Source of the DNA: Chitinophagaceae bacterium
GTDB lineage: Bacteria > Bacteroidota > Bacteroidia > Chitinophagales > Chitinophagaceae
Assembly (NCBI GenBank): GCA_016720565.1
Contig: JADKKJ010000012.1
Span: forward strand, 248,001 to 312,000
Direction: 5' to 3'
DNA: 64,000 nucleotides
Shown: positions 26,503-35,642 of the stretch, piece by piece
Layout of the letters: the number at the start of each line of letters is the position of its first letter
Position numbering within the stretch: position 1 is the stretch's first letter
Notes under the pieces: model-generated
Told to the model about the DNA's origin: nothing
What the model saw: only the letters and a program-made list of their open reading frames with translations
The model's database searches: none
Made by a program: the position numbers and the translations under genes

Positions 26503-27638
26503 TATAATACTCCTTTTGTGCTGGGCAATTCCATATTCTCCGGATCCCGTTTAACGGCCTGCCTTAATACACGGGCAAATGCTTTGAAAATAGATTCAAT
26601 CTTATGATGCTCGTTGGTTCCCTCTGCTTTAATATTCAGGTTGCATTTTGCCGCATCTGAAAATGATTTAAAAAAATGAAAGAACATTTCAGTGGGCATG
26701 TCGCCGATCTTTTCGCGTTTGAATGCTGTTTCCCATACCAGCCAGGGCCGGCCACCAAGGTCAATGGCCACCAGGGCCAGGCAATCATCCATGGGCAAAC
26801 TAAAGGCATAGCGTCCTATTCCTTTCTTATCTCCCAGCGCCAATGCAAATGCTTCTCCTAATGCCAGGGCAGTATCTTCTATGGTATGATGCTCATCTAT
26901 ATGCAGATCACCTTTAACCTGTAAACGGAGTCCTATATTGCCATGCCTTGATAATTGTTCCAGCATATGATCAAAGAAGGATAGGCCGGTATCGATCTTA
27001 GTGCCTGCTTTGCTATCCAGGTCCAGTTCCACCCTGATCTTTGTCTCATTGGTATTTCTTTCATGAATCACCACCCGGGGCTCAAGGGTTAGGAATTCAT
27101 AGATCTCTTTCCAGTGGTTTGTCTCCAAAGCCAGTGCAGCCCGCCAGGTTTCTGATCCATTAATTTCGCCGGCACCCAGTGCATCATCATTATTCAGCCA
27201 GATCGAACGGCAACCAAGGTTAGTGGCCAGTTGAAGATCCGTAACGCGGTCGCCGATCACATAACTGCGGCTCCAGTCAATGTTCTTATCAGAAATATAA
27301 TTCACCAGCATTCCGGTTCGGGGTTTTCGGTTAGGTGAATTTTCAGCGGGCAGGGAGTGATCTATTAAAACTTCGCTGAATTTTATTCCTTCATTTTCCA
27401 ATGATCGCATGATAAAATGCTGGATAGGCCAGAAACTGGCTGATGGGAAGGAAGCAGTTCCCAATCCATCCTGGTTAGTGATCATCACCAGTTCATATTC
27501 ATTTCTTGCCGCCAGTTTGGCCAGCCATTGAAACATACCGGGATAAAATTCCAGTTTACTCCAGTCATCTATCTGATAGGTGGGCGGCGCTTCCTTTATG
27601 ATAGTGCCATCACGGTCGATAAAAAGGACCTTTCTCAT
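26502..27638 (-). CDS. hisB: Bifunctional histidinol-phosphatase / imidazoleglycerol-phosphate dehydratase
   Basis: A 378-residue fusion. The N-terminal HAD phosphatase (about 1-165) has the nucleophile motif DRDGTI and a C-terminal VIGDRVTDLQLA. The C-terminal IGP dehydratase (about 180-378) has the metal-binding HHTIED and EHHKIES motifs. It carries out steps 6 and 8. This fusion form is common in gammaproteobacteria and Bacteroidota. It overlaps hisC by 4 bases. Confidence 0.96.
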   Translation of the reverse strand: MRKVLFIDRDGTIIKEAPPTYQIDDWSKLEFYPGMFQWLAKLAARNEYELVMITNQDGLGTASFPSASFWPIQHFIMRSLENEGIKFSEVLIDHSLPAENSPNRKPRTGMLVNYISDKNIDWSRSYVIGDRVTDLQLATNLGCRSIWLNNDDALGAGEINGSETWRAALALETNHWKEIYEFLTLEPRVVIHERNTNETKIRVELDLDSKAGTKIDTGLSFFDHMLEQLSRHGNIGLRLQVKGDLHIDEHHTIEDTALALGEAFALALGDKKGIGRYAFSLPMDDCLALVAIDLGGRPWLVWETAFKREKIGDMPTEMFFHFFKSFSDAAKCNLNIKAEGTNEHHKIESIFKAFARVLRQAVKRDPENMELPSTKGVL

Positions 27639-28690
27639 GCGTAAAATGATTTAATAGCCTCCAGTAGTTGTTGGTTCTCATTCATCGTGCCGATAGTGAT
27701 ACGCAGGCAATCTTCGCAAAGTGAAACCCGGGAACGATCGCGAACAATGATACCCTTAACCACCAGGTAATGCCATAATTCATGGGCCTGGTCTATTCTT
27801 ATCAGCAGGAAATTAGCATCTGAAGGGAAAACTGTTTTGGTGAAGGGCGTTCTTTGCAATTCTGCGGCCAGCCATTCCCTTTGCTCCACTGTTTGCCTGG
27901 TCCATTCATTGATCGTGCTTACCTGGTCAAGTGCCTGCAGGGCCAATTGCTGGGTTGCCAGGCCAATATTATAAGGATATTTTACTTTGTTGAAATAATC
28001 AATGATCACCTGGGAAGCAAAAGCCATTCCCAATCTCAGCGCCGCTAATCCCCAGGCTTTAGAAAATGTTTGCAGCAGTACCAGATTGGGATATTCAGTT
28101 AGTTCAGCAATAAAAGAGCGCTGCCGGGAATAGTTAATATAGGCCTCGTCCACCACTACGATCCCGTTAAAATTATTCAGGATCATCAGAACAGATTCCC
28201 GATCTATACTATTGCCCGTGGGATTATTAGGAGAGCAGATAAAGATCAGTTTGGTTCGGTCGTCAATAGCTGATTCCAGTGTTTCCAGGTCGATCTGGAA
28301 CATATTGGTCAATGCAATTTCTTTTAAGAGAACATCATTGGTTGCGGCGGAGACTTCATACATGCCATAGGTGGGCGGGAAAATAATGGCATTATCCTTT
28401 CCTGGTTCGCAGAAGATCCGAAATAAAAGGTCAATGGCTTCATCGCTGCCATTACCCAGAAAAATATTCTGAGCCGGCAGGCCTTTGATGCTGCCTATTT
28501 TTTTCTTCAATTCCAGCTGATATGGATCCGGATAGCGATTAAAAGCTGCAGGAAGCGGCGAGCCAAAAGCATTTTCATTAGCATCCAGGAATACAGCGGC
28601 CTCGCCGGAGAATTCTTCCCTGGCAGTAGAATATGGTTTCATGTTCCGGATATTCTCCCGAACTAATAAGGAAGCATCAAAGTCCATCAT
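27635..28690 (-). CDS. hisC: Histidinol-phosphate aminotransferase
   Basis: A 351-residue class I/II PLP aminotransferase. The PLP Lys is in LLQTFSKAWGLAALRLG and the substrate/phosphate region contains SPNNPTGNSI and VVDEAYINY. It transaminates imidazole-acetol phosphate with glutamate. It overlaps hisD by 14 bases. Confidence 0.95.
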   Translation of the reverse strand: MMDFDASLLVRENIRNMKPYSTAREEFSGEAAVFLDANENAFGSPLPAAFNRYPDPYQLELKKKIGSIKGLPAQNIFLGNGSDEAIDLLFRIFCEPGKDNAIIFPPTYGMYEVSAATNDVLLKEIALTNMFQIDLETLESAIDDRTKLIFICSPNNPTGNSIDRESVLMILNNFNGIVVVDEAYINYSRQRSFIAELTEYPNLVLLQTFSKAWGLAALRLGMAFASQVIIDYFNKVKYPYNIGLATQQLALQALDQVSTINEWTRQTVEQREWLAAELQRTPFTKTVFPSDANFLLIRIDQAHELWHYLVVKGIIVRDRSRVSLCEDCLRITIGTMNENQQLLEAIKSFYA

Positions 28691-29975
28691 TGTTATTTAA
28701 TTTTTTTAATCTGACAGCAACTGCATTTTTATGCGCAGCTAATCCTTCTGCTTCTGCCATTTGCATAACGGCTGAAGAGATATTGGTCAATCCTTCCCGG
28801 CTTAATAGCTGGAAGCTGATCTTTTTTACAAAGCTATCTACAGATACCCCGCTGTACATGGCGGCATATCCATTCGTAGGAAGGCAATGGTTGGTGCCAC
28901 TGGCATAATCGCCCACACTCTCAGGCGAATAATGGCCCAGGAAAACAGATCCGGCGGATCTTACCCTTCCTGCCCATTTATCAGCATCTGTCATTAAAAG
29001 GATCAGGTGCTCTGGTGCATAAAGATCCGAAAGCTGGAAAGCCTGCTCCAATTCTTCCAGCACTATGATCCGGCTATTCTCTAAGGCTTTTTCGGCAACT
29101 GCGAACCGTGGCAGCGTTTTGCCCTGGTTTTCCAATGCCGCCACCACCTTCACAGGAAGTTCAGGATCGGTGGTAATGAGTATTACCTGCGAGTCGGGAC
29201 CATGTTCCGCCTGCGATAAAAGATCGGCTGCCACAAAATCGGCATCGGCGCTTGCATCTGCTATCACCAATACTTCAGAAGGGCCGGCAGGCATATCAAT
29301 GGCCACAGCTCTTTTTTGTACCATTTGTTTGGCCAGGGTGACAAAGGAATTTCCCGGGCCGAATATTTTTTTCACTTTCGGAATTGTCTCCGTACCAAAG
29401 GCCATAGCGGCGATAGCCTGTGCGCCTCCGATCTTTGCTATTAGCTCAATACCACAAATGGAAGCGGTATAAAGAATGGCTGGATGAATACTGCCATCCT
29501 TCTGTGGAGGTGTGCATAATACGATGGAAGGGCAGGCAGCTATTTTTGCAGGCACTGCCAGCATTAACACGGTGGAAAATAAAGGAGCGGAACCTCCGGG
29601 CACATAAAAGCCCACGCTTTCAATGGGGGATGACCTGCGCCAGCAGTTGATGCCGGGCATGGTCTCGATCGCTTTTTCTGTTTCCTGCTGCGCGGCATGG
29701 AATTTTTCAATGTTTCTTTTGGCCAAAAGAATAGCGCTTTTCAATTCTTCCGGTAATTGAGCTTCTGCCTGCGCAATTTCATTTGCAGTTACCAGCAATT
29801 GTTCCAGTTTTACGCCATCAAATCTTTCCGTAAATTCAAAAAGTGCTTTATCTCCCTTCTTCCTTACTTTTTTAAGGATCTTCTTCAGCATTTTTTTATT
29901 TGATTCAGCAGAACTCACCGGTCTTGCTATAATGCCGGGCCATTCTGCCTTATCAGGATATTTATAGATCTGCAT
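28677..29975 (-). CDS. hisD: Histidinol dehydrogenase
   Basis: A 432-residue protein for the last two oxidations (histidinol to histidine with NAD). The motifs PGGSAPLFSTVLMLAVPA, GPGNSFVTLAKQMV, MPAGPSEVLVIAD and YAPEHLILL are visible, with zinc-ligand residues in SQAEHGPDSQ. The length is normal for the family. The gap to hisG is 9 bases. Confidence 0.96.
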   Translation of the reverse strand: MQIYKYPDKAEWPGIIARPVSSAESNKKMLKKILKKVRKKGDKALFEFTERFDGVKLEQLLVTANEIAQAEAQLPEELKSAILLAKRNIEKFHAAQQETEKAIETMPGINCWRRSSPIESVGFYVPGGSAPLFSTVLMLAVPAKIAACPSIVLCTPPQKDGSIHPAILYTASICGIELIAKIGGAQAIAAMAFGTETIPKVKKIFGPGNSFVTLAKQMVQKRAVAIDMPAGPSEVLVIADASADADFVAADLLSQAEHGPDSQVILITTDPELPVKVVAALENQGKTLPRFAVAEKALENSRIIVLEELEQAFQLSDLYAPEHLILLMTDADKWAGRVRSAGSVFLGHYSPESVGDYASGTNHCLPTNGYAAMYSGVSVDSFVKKISFQLLSREGLTNISSAVMQMAEAEGLAAHKNAVAVRLKKLNNNDGL

Positions 29976-29984
29976 ACTGTATAA

Positions 29985-30845
29985 TTAAAGGATCATTTTT
30001 TCAATAGGCACGATCAGGATCCCTTCTGCACCGTTTGCTTTCAATTGTTCTATCACTTCCCAGAAATCATTTTCATGGATCACCGAATGAACGGAACTCC
30101 AGCCCGGTTCAGCAAGTGGCAATATGGTAGGGCTTTTCATACCTGGCAATAAACTGCAGATCAGGTCCAGTTTATCATTGGGTGCGTTCAGCAGCACGTA
30201 TTTATTATACCGGGCCTTCCTTACCGCCCTGATACGAAATAACAAACGCTCAAGCACACGGTTCACTTCCTCATCCATATTATTCTTTGCAATAAGCACA
30301 GCTTCCGATGTAAGTACAGTTTGTATCTCCTTCAATTCATTGTTGAAAAGAGTGCTTCCCGAGCTAACAATATCAAAAATGGCATCTGCCAGTCCTATAC
30401 GTGGCGCGATCTCAACAGAACCACTGATCTCGTGTATAGAAGCGGATACCAGGTTCATATCGAGATAAGACCGTAGTATGACCGGATAACTGGTTGCGAT
30501 CCGTTTTCCATTCAATTCGCTGATACTTGTGATCTCCTCATTTCTTGGAACCGCGATAGATAGCCGGCACTTACCAAAGCCCAGTTTCTCCACCAGGCGG
30601 TTTTGCTTTTTCTTCTCCAGCATTACATTTTCACCTACAATTCCAATGTCTACCACCCCATCCTGAACGTACTCCGGAATATCATCATCCCGGAGAAAGA
30701 ATATTTCAAGGGGGAAATTAGCGGCCCGGATACGCAGCTGGTTGCTTCCATTCGAACATTCAATGCCACATTCTTTCAGCAATTGCATGGAGCCATCATG
30801 CAATCTTCCCGATTTCTGCACAGCGATCTTAAGTGTCATACTCAT
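29985..30845 (-). CDS. hisG: ATP phosphoribosyltransferase (long form)
   Basis: A 286-residue protein, the first gene of the his operon. It catalyses the committed step from ATP and PRPP. The catalytic core (1-210) includes KIAVQKSGRLHDGS and GIVGENVMLEKK. A C-terminal regulatory ACT-like domain (about 215-286, GMKSPTILPLAEPGWSSVHS) marks the long form, which is usually feedback-inhibited by histidine. The gene starts just downstream of the attenuator. Confidence 0.95.
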   Translation of the reverse strand: MSMTLKIAVQKSGRLHDGSMQLLKECGIECSNGSNQLRIRAANFPLEIFFLRDDDIPEYVQDGVVDIGIVGENVMLEKKKQNRLVEKLGFGKCRLSIAVPRNEEITSISELNGKRIATSYPVILRSYLDMNLVSASIHEISGSVEIAPRIGLADAIFDIVSSGSTLFNNELKEIQTVLTSEAVLIAKNNMDEEVNRVLERLLFRIRAVRKARYNKYVLLNAPNDKLDLICSLLPGMKSPTILPLAEPGWSSVHSVIHENDFWEVIEQLKANGAEGILIVPIEKMIL

Positions 30846-30847
30846 AA

Positions 30848-30886
30848 ATTAAATAAAATAAAAAAGGCTTACCCTGAGGTAAGCCT
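30848..30886 (-). terminator. his attenuator terminator
   Basis: On the minus strand GGCTTACC, TCAG, GGTAAGCC (8 perfect pairs) is followed by TTTTTTATTTTATTT, directly before hisG. The upstream leader contains CTTACC and GGTAGG, which can pair with each other or compete for the terminator strands, as an attenuator needs. Confidence 0.85.
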
Positions 30887-30928
30887 GATGTTTTAAACAA
30901 GTTATAGTTCATTGCATACACATCCTGC

Positions 30929-30976
30929 CTACCTTCTGGTAAGATGATGATGATGTATATGCATATTCTTTTTCAT
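30929..30976 (-). CDS. hisL: his operon leader peptide (15 aa, five His codons)
   Basis: Read on the minus strand: Met-Lys-Lys-Asn-Met-His-Ile-His-His-His-His-Leu-Thr-Arg-Arg-stop. Four His codons are consecutive. It lies between the promoter and an 8-pair terminator hairpin before hisG, the classical arrangement of a his attenuator. When charged tRNA-His is scarce the ribosome would stall in the His run and favour read-through. The start codon is within about 9 bases of the -7 element, so the transcript has a very short or no leader before it. Confidence 0.85.
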   Translation of the reverse strand: MKKNMHIHHHHLTRR

Positions 30977-30984
30977 GTGAAGTG

Positions 30985-31015
30985 CAAAGTTAGGCGGGAC
31001 TTTCCAATTTACCAA
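30985..31015 (-). promoter_or_regulatory. Promoter of the his operon
   Basis: On the minus strand TTGG (31012-31015) and TAACTTTG (30985-30992) are separated by 19 bases, a near-perfect Bacteroidota promoter, placed directly before the leader peptide. Confidence 0.75.
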
Positions 31016-31088
31016 TTACCTGGCATTTTTTTTAAAGGCCAGGCTTGGGGGTTTATAGATCAGGGATCAGGTTGACGGAAAACGATGT

Positions 31089-31730
31089 TTAAAACGCTTT
31101 GCTGTGCTGGACAAGTATATTATTCTTAACCAGGTTTTTTACGATCATTTTTCCATATTCATGACCTAATTCTTCCGCGCTGGAAGGATCGAAGCTCGTG
31201 CTTTGCGCAGAATAAAGAAGGTTGCCTGCCTCCAGATCATAAAAATTAGATTCCCAGAAATAACGGGTATTGGTCACGTAATAACCAGCCTTTCCTACCC
31301 TGTCGTACATGTTATGGTAATACAACCAGAAATGATTGTGGGTGGCATAATAAGGAGAGTTCATCACCCTGGATGGCACATAATACCTTTCCTTCTGTTT
31401 ATCCAGCATTACAATGGTCAGCACTGCATCCACTCCGCCATTTTTTAATTTCTGCAAAGCCTGCGCTTCACTCATGCCTTCAAATGCCTTAGGGTCATAT
31501 TCATCACAGGAGCAGGTGGCCTCATACCCCATGGACTTCAGGTCACTCACGATGTGCATTTCCATTTTCTCCCGGAAGGCCTGCTCTCTTAAAAGACCAA
31601 GCACTACTATCTTCTTATAATTTTTCTGGACGATGGTTCCCGCTTTCCAGCTATGGGTAATAGAATAACCAGGGGAACAGGCAGGCAGGGCAAATGCCAG
31701 CAGGATCAGTAACCAACTCATCTTTTTCAT
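31089..31730 (-). CDS. Lipoprotein, DUF4136-like
   Basis: About 213 residues from the Met at 31730, which starts a lipoprotein signal (MKKMSWLLILLAFALPAC). The upstream codons to 31805 overlap the glycosidase gene and are probably not used. The mature part has the pattern KKIVVLGLLREQAFREKMEMHI and SMGYEATCSCDEYDP, as in lipoproteins that resemble DUF4136. Function is unknown; it may belong to the envelope. It lies after the xylose operon and may be co-transcribed with it. Confidence 0.65.
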   Translation of the reverse strand: MKKMSWLLILLAFALPACSPGYSITHSWKAGTIVQKNYKKIVVLGLLREQAFREKMEMHIVSDLKSMGYEATCSCDEYDPKAFEGMSEAQALQKLKNGGVDAVLTIVMLDKQKERYYVPSRVMNSPYYATHNHFWLYYHNMYDRVGKAGYYVTNTRYFWESNFYDLEAGNLLYSAQSTSFDPSSAEELGHEYGKMIVKNLVKNNILVQHSKAF

Positions 31731-31791
31731 AACGCACATTTGTATCAAAGGTAGCCCCGCAACGGGTGACAATCCTATGAGTTGGCTCATG

Positions 31792-33981
31792 CTATAGTAT
31801 AACAAGCGGCTTAGTTAATACATTAGAGGTACTGATCATTTTTTGCTCAGGCTGACCTCCTCCCACACTGAGTAGTATATTGCCGGAAGGCTGATAGCTT
31901 TGTCCATTTTCATCTACCAGTGAAAGATCAGGCGGCGCCAGGTTGAACTTTACTATTCGCGTTTCACCGGCCTTTAGGAAAATACGCTGGAACCCCTTTA
32001 ATGCCCTTACCGGGGCATGCAGTTCCTTCCCGGTATGCGTAACATAAACCTGCGCAACCTCTTCCCCATCCATTTTCCCGGTATTGGTCAGTTTAACTTC
32101 CAGGTGAAGCGTTATTCCTTTTTTGATACCCGAAGGGAATTTCAGATCGCTGTAGGTAAAATTTGAATAGCTAAGTCCATATCCAAAAGGGAAAAGCGCC
32201 TCCCCTTTAAAATAGCGATAGGTTCTTCCTGTCATAGCATAATCACTGAAAGAAGGCAGGTCTGAATCCGACCTGTAAAAAGTAATGGGCAATCTTCCGG
32301 CAGGATCATAATCACCGAATAATACATCGGCAATGGCCGTACCCGCTGCCTGTCCGCCATACCAGGCATTGATAATGCCCGGCACATTTTCAGCTTCCCA
32401 GGGAATGGCAAGTGCACTACCTGTCATCATTACAAATACCAATGGCTTACCCGTTTGTTTTAACCATTGCATGAACCTGGTTTGATTGGCGGGCAAATTA
32501 ATGCTGGTGCGGTCACCACCACTGAAGCCCTCCACTTTCACCGGCATCTCCTCTCCTTCCAGTTCCGGGGAAATACCCCCTGCAAAAATGATCAGGTCCA
32601 TTCCTTCCAGTTTCTTCTTTAAAAGGGAAAGATCCACCAGGGTATCATTGGTGAAACTAATGGCCTTTTCATAATAGATCTCCGCCTTATCGCCCAATTT
32701 ATCTTTTAATCCATCAAGAACGGTGTAAACACGGGAGGGAGTTCCGTTATAATTTCCAAGAATAGCTATTCGGTTATCCGCATTGGGTCCCAATAAGGCG
32801 ATGCGTTTTATATTTTTTGATAAAGGAAGAATTCGATCCTGGTTTCGCAGCAATACAATTGATTGCCTGGCCATTTTAAGGGCCTGCTGTTTATGCGCAT
32901 CTGATTCCAGTTCGGTTTGTTTTGCCCGGGCATAAGCCACCATTTCCGGAGGGTCGAACATTCCCAGCCTGAAACGTATCAGGAATAATCGGCGTAATGA
33001 AATATCTATCTGCGATTCTTTGATCGTTCCCTGTTTTACTGCATCCAGCAATTTTATATAAACTGAATTACCACATTCCACATCTGTTCCATGTATAAGC
33101 GCATCCACAGCGGCGCTGGTCACATCTTTATGCGTTTTATGATAACGGAAAAAATCATCCACAGCCCAGCAGTCACTGGTCACATAGCCGGTAAACTTCC
33201 ATTGCTTACGCAGAATATCATTCATCAGAAGGTCGTTTGCGCAGCAGGGTTGTGTATTCACTGCATTGTAGGCGCACATCACGCCGGCCACTTTCGCATT
33301 TTGTACCAGTTCCCTGAAGGCAGGCAGGTAGGTATCCCATAGATCATAAGCACTGGGATTCACATTATCGGAATGCCGGGTGGGCTCAGGTCCGCTATGC
33401 ACGGCAAAATGTTTGGCGCAGGCTGCCGCCTTTAAATACTTTGGATCATCACCCTGTAAACCATGTACAAATGCTTTTCCCAGCATGCCTGTAAGAAATG
33501 GATCCTCCCCATAGGTTTCCTGTCCCCTTCCCCATCTTGGATCACGGAAAATATTGATGTTGGGCGTCCAGTAGGTCAGTCCCAGGTAGCTCTCTCCAGT
33601 CTTCCCTTCTTTAATGGCAATATTATGTATGGCCCTTCCTTCCATGGCCGAATAGTCGGCCATTGTTTTAAGCGAATTCGTATCCCAGGTAGCGGCCATG
33701 CCTATGGCCTGCGGATAGGAAGTGGTATGGTAAGGGGTACGCGCTACGCCATGCAAAACTTCATTCCACCAGTTATAGGCAGGGATTCCCAATCGTTCAA
33801 TGGCCGGGGCCGCATGCATCATTTGCTTTACTTTCTCGTCCAGCGTGAGGCGACCAAGCAGGTCATCCACCCTTTTTTCAAATGACAGCTTTGTATTTCT
33901 AAAAGGCAAAAGCTCTTGTGCATTCGCCTGAAACACCTGTAAGAAAAGGACAAGCAGCCAACCAATAATTTTTCTTTGCAT
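31792..33981 (-). CDS. GH3 beta-glucosidase/beta-xylosidase, exported
   Basis: About 729 residues with a signal peptide (MQRKIIGWLLVLFLQVFQANAQ). The GH3 N-terminal barrel contains WWNEVLHGVAR, KHFAVHSGPEPTRH and the nucleophile Asp in GYVTSDCWAVDDF (about residue 270); the C-terminal domain ends with a fibronectin-like region. The sequence type resembles GH3 xylosidases and arabinosidases. Release of xylose from xylo-oligosaccharides fits the operon. The start at 33981 is preferred; an upstream ATG at 33996 would overlap the symporter. Confidence 0.88.
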   Translation of the reverse strand: MQRKIIGWLLVLFLQVFQANAQELLPFRNTKLSFEKRVDDLLGRLTLDEKVKQMMHAAPAIERLGIPAYNWWNEVLHGVARTPYHTTSYPQAIGMAATWDTNSLKTMADYSAMEGRAIHNIAIKEGKTGESYLGLTYWTPNINIFRDPRWGRGQETYGEDPFLTGMLGKAFVHGLQGDDPKYLKAAACAKHFAVHSGPEPTRHSDNVNPSAYDLWDTYLPAFRELVQNAKVAGVMCAYNAVNTQPCCANDLLMNDILRKQWKFTGYVTSDCWAVDDFFRYHKTHKDVTSAAVDALIHGTDVECGNSVYIKLLDAVKQGTIKESQIDISLRRLFLIRFRLGMFDPPEMVAYARAKQTELESDAHKQQALKMARQSIVLLRNQDRILPLSKNIKRIALLGPNADNRIAILGNYNGTPSRVYTVLDGLKDKLGDKAEIYYEKAISFTNDTLVDLSLLKKKLEGMDLIIFAGGISPELEGEEMPVKVEGFSGGDRTSINLPANQTRFMQWLKQTGKPLVFVMMTGSALAIPWEAENVPGIINAWYGGQAAGTAIADVLFGDYDPAGRLPITFYRSDSDLPSFSDYAMTGRTYRYFKGEALFPFGYGLSYSNFTYSDLKFPSGIKKGITLHLEVKLTNTGKMDGEEVAQVYVTHTGKELHAPVRALKGFQRIFLKAGETRIVKFNLAPPDLSLVDENGQSYQPSGNILLSVGGGQPEQKMISTSNVLTKPLVIL

Positions 33982-33985
33982 AATT

Positions 33986-35623
33986 CTATCGGGCAATACC
34001 TAAAGGTGAAAAATAAATGAATATGGAAATGATCACGGCCACTACAATAAATGAAAGGACGACATCCCATTTATTCCAACTGGCCCGGCTGGAGGCTTTG
34101 TCTGATGCCACCGTAGTTGCGAAGGTCAATCCTTTTAATTGTTCTTCGGAAGGCTTATCACTGGTCAGACTAACCCCAACCATAACGAGTACAGAGAACA
34201 CAAAAAGATAGATACAGAAATAAAGGAAATTAATGGTGGCGAACTGGTGAAGCAATCCACCCGGTTCCAGGTTATCGCGAAAGATCTGCAACACCAGTTT
34301 TAATAACCCCACTATAAAACCAGAGACCAATGCGGCATAAGCCCCTTTGCCATTCAGGCGGCGGAAGAAAACACCAAAAAGGAATACGGCCGCAATGGGA
34401 GGCGCCAGGTAAGATTGAACGCTTTGTATATAATCATAGAGACTGGTCTTTGAAACTTTTTCCATCAATGGGATCCAGGCCATACCTAATAAAACAATGA
34501 CCACTGTAGCAATACGACCAACACTCACTAATTTCTTTTCACTTGCATCCGGATGTGATTTTTTGTAAATATCTATTGTATAAAGCGTGGAGCAGGCATT
34601 ATATACTGAGGCAAGTGAACTCATAAGGGCAGCCAGCAATCCCCCCGCAAGTAAACCTCTTAAACCCACAGGCATCAGTTGTTTTACCAATTCAGGGAAA
34701 GCGGCATTCGTGTCTTTCAGGTCAAGTTTACCCTGTGCATGTAAGGCAAGGGCGATCAAACCAGGTACCAGGAAAATAAAAAATGGAAGCAGTTTAAGAA
34801 AAGCAGCGAAGATGGTTCCGCGCCTTGCTTCTTTTTCATTTTTTGCAGCAAGGCATCGTTGCACGATATGCTGGTCGGTGCACCAGTACCAGATCCCCAC
34901 GATGGGCGATGCCAGAAGTATGCCCAACCAGGGATATTCCGGATCACTCATGGAACGGAACATGTTCAACTTTTCCGTAGGGATAGAATTCATCAATGAA
35001 TGCCATCCTCCAACCTCTCTTAATCCAAAAAAAAGCAGGAAGGCGGAGCCGCATAAAAGTACAATAGCCTGAATTGCCTCTGTATACATCACGGCATGCA
35101 AGCCACCCAATACCGTATAGATGCCGGTAACTACCACCAGTATGATGGCTCCTGTCCAGAAATCAACACCCAGAAACTGGTTGAACACAAGCGCCCCGGC
35201 AAATATGGTGACCGAGGCCTTCGCGATCACATAACTGAACAACTGAATGATTGAAAGCAATCTTCTGGATTGCGGGTTAAATCTTCTTTCCAGGAATTCG
35301 GGCATGGTATAAACAGCACTTCGCAAATAAAAAGGCACAAAGACCCAACCCAGGATCAGTACGATCCATGAATGAAGTTCATAATGCCCCAGGACAGTTC
35401 CTGAATTAGCGGCTGAGCCTGCCAATCCAACAATATGCTCACTGCCAACATTGGAGGCAAGAATAGAAGCGCCTATTACGAACCAACCCAGGTTGCGGTT
35501 TGCGAGAAAATAGTCAGAGGTGGTGTTTTTTGTTTTGCGGATACTCCAAACCGATACGCCTGCGATCACCAGCAAATAAAGTATCACAAAGATCCAATCG
35601 GTAAATCCAAGAAAATGATTCAT
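33986..35623 (-). CDS. Sodium/sugar symporter (SSS family)
   Basis: A 545-residue membrane protein with about 13-14 helices. SSS-family features are visible: NRNLGWFVIGASILASNVGSEHIVG near the N-terminus, ITGLGG-type loops, and CTDQHIVQRCLAAKNEKEARRG in the middle. It most likely brings xylose or a related sugar in with sodium, judging from neighbours xylA and xylB and the GH3 enzyme. It is separated from xylA by 19 bases. Confidence 0.88.
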   Translation of the reverse strand: MNHFLGFTDWIFVILYLLVIAGVSVWSIRKTKNTTSDYFLANRNLGWFVIGASILASNVGSEHIVGLAGSAANSGTVLGHYELHSWIVLILGWVFVPFYLRSAVYTMPEFLERRFNPQSRRLLSIIQLFSYVIAKASVTIFAGALVFNQFLGVDFWTGAIILVVVTGIYTVLGGLHAVMYTEAIQAIVLLCGSAFLLFFGLREVGGWHSLMNSIPTEKLNMFRSMSDPEYPWLGILLASPIVGIWYWCTDQHIVQRCLAAKNEKEARRGTIFAAFLKLLPFFIFLVPGLIALALHAQGKLDLKDTNAAFPELVKQLMPVGLRGLLAGGLLAALMSSLASVYNACSTLYTIDIYKKSHPDASEKKLVSVGRIATVVIVLLGMAWIPLMEKVSKTSLYDYIQSVQSYLAPPIAAVFLFGVFFRRLNGKGAYAALVSGFIVGLLKLVLQIFRDNLEPGGLLHQFATINFLYFCIYLFVFSVLVMVGVSLTSDKPSEEQLKGLTFATTVASDKASSRASWNKWDVVLSFIVVAVIISIFIYFSPLGIAR

Positions 35624-35642
35624 GAGTTGGTTTTAGTGTTGA

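Noticed and set aside
31730..31805. N-terminal extension of the lipoprotein gene
   Set aside because: It would overlap the glycosidase gene end and bury the lipoprotein signal peptide.
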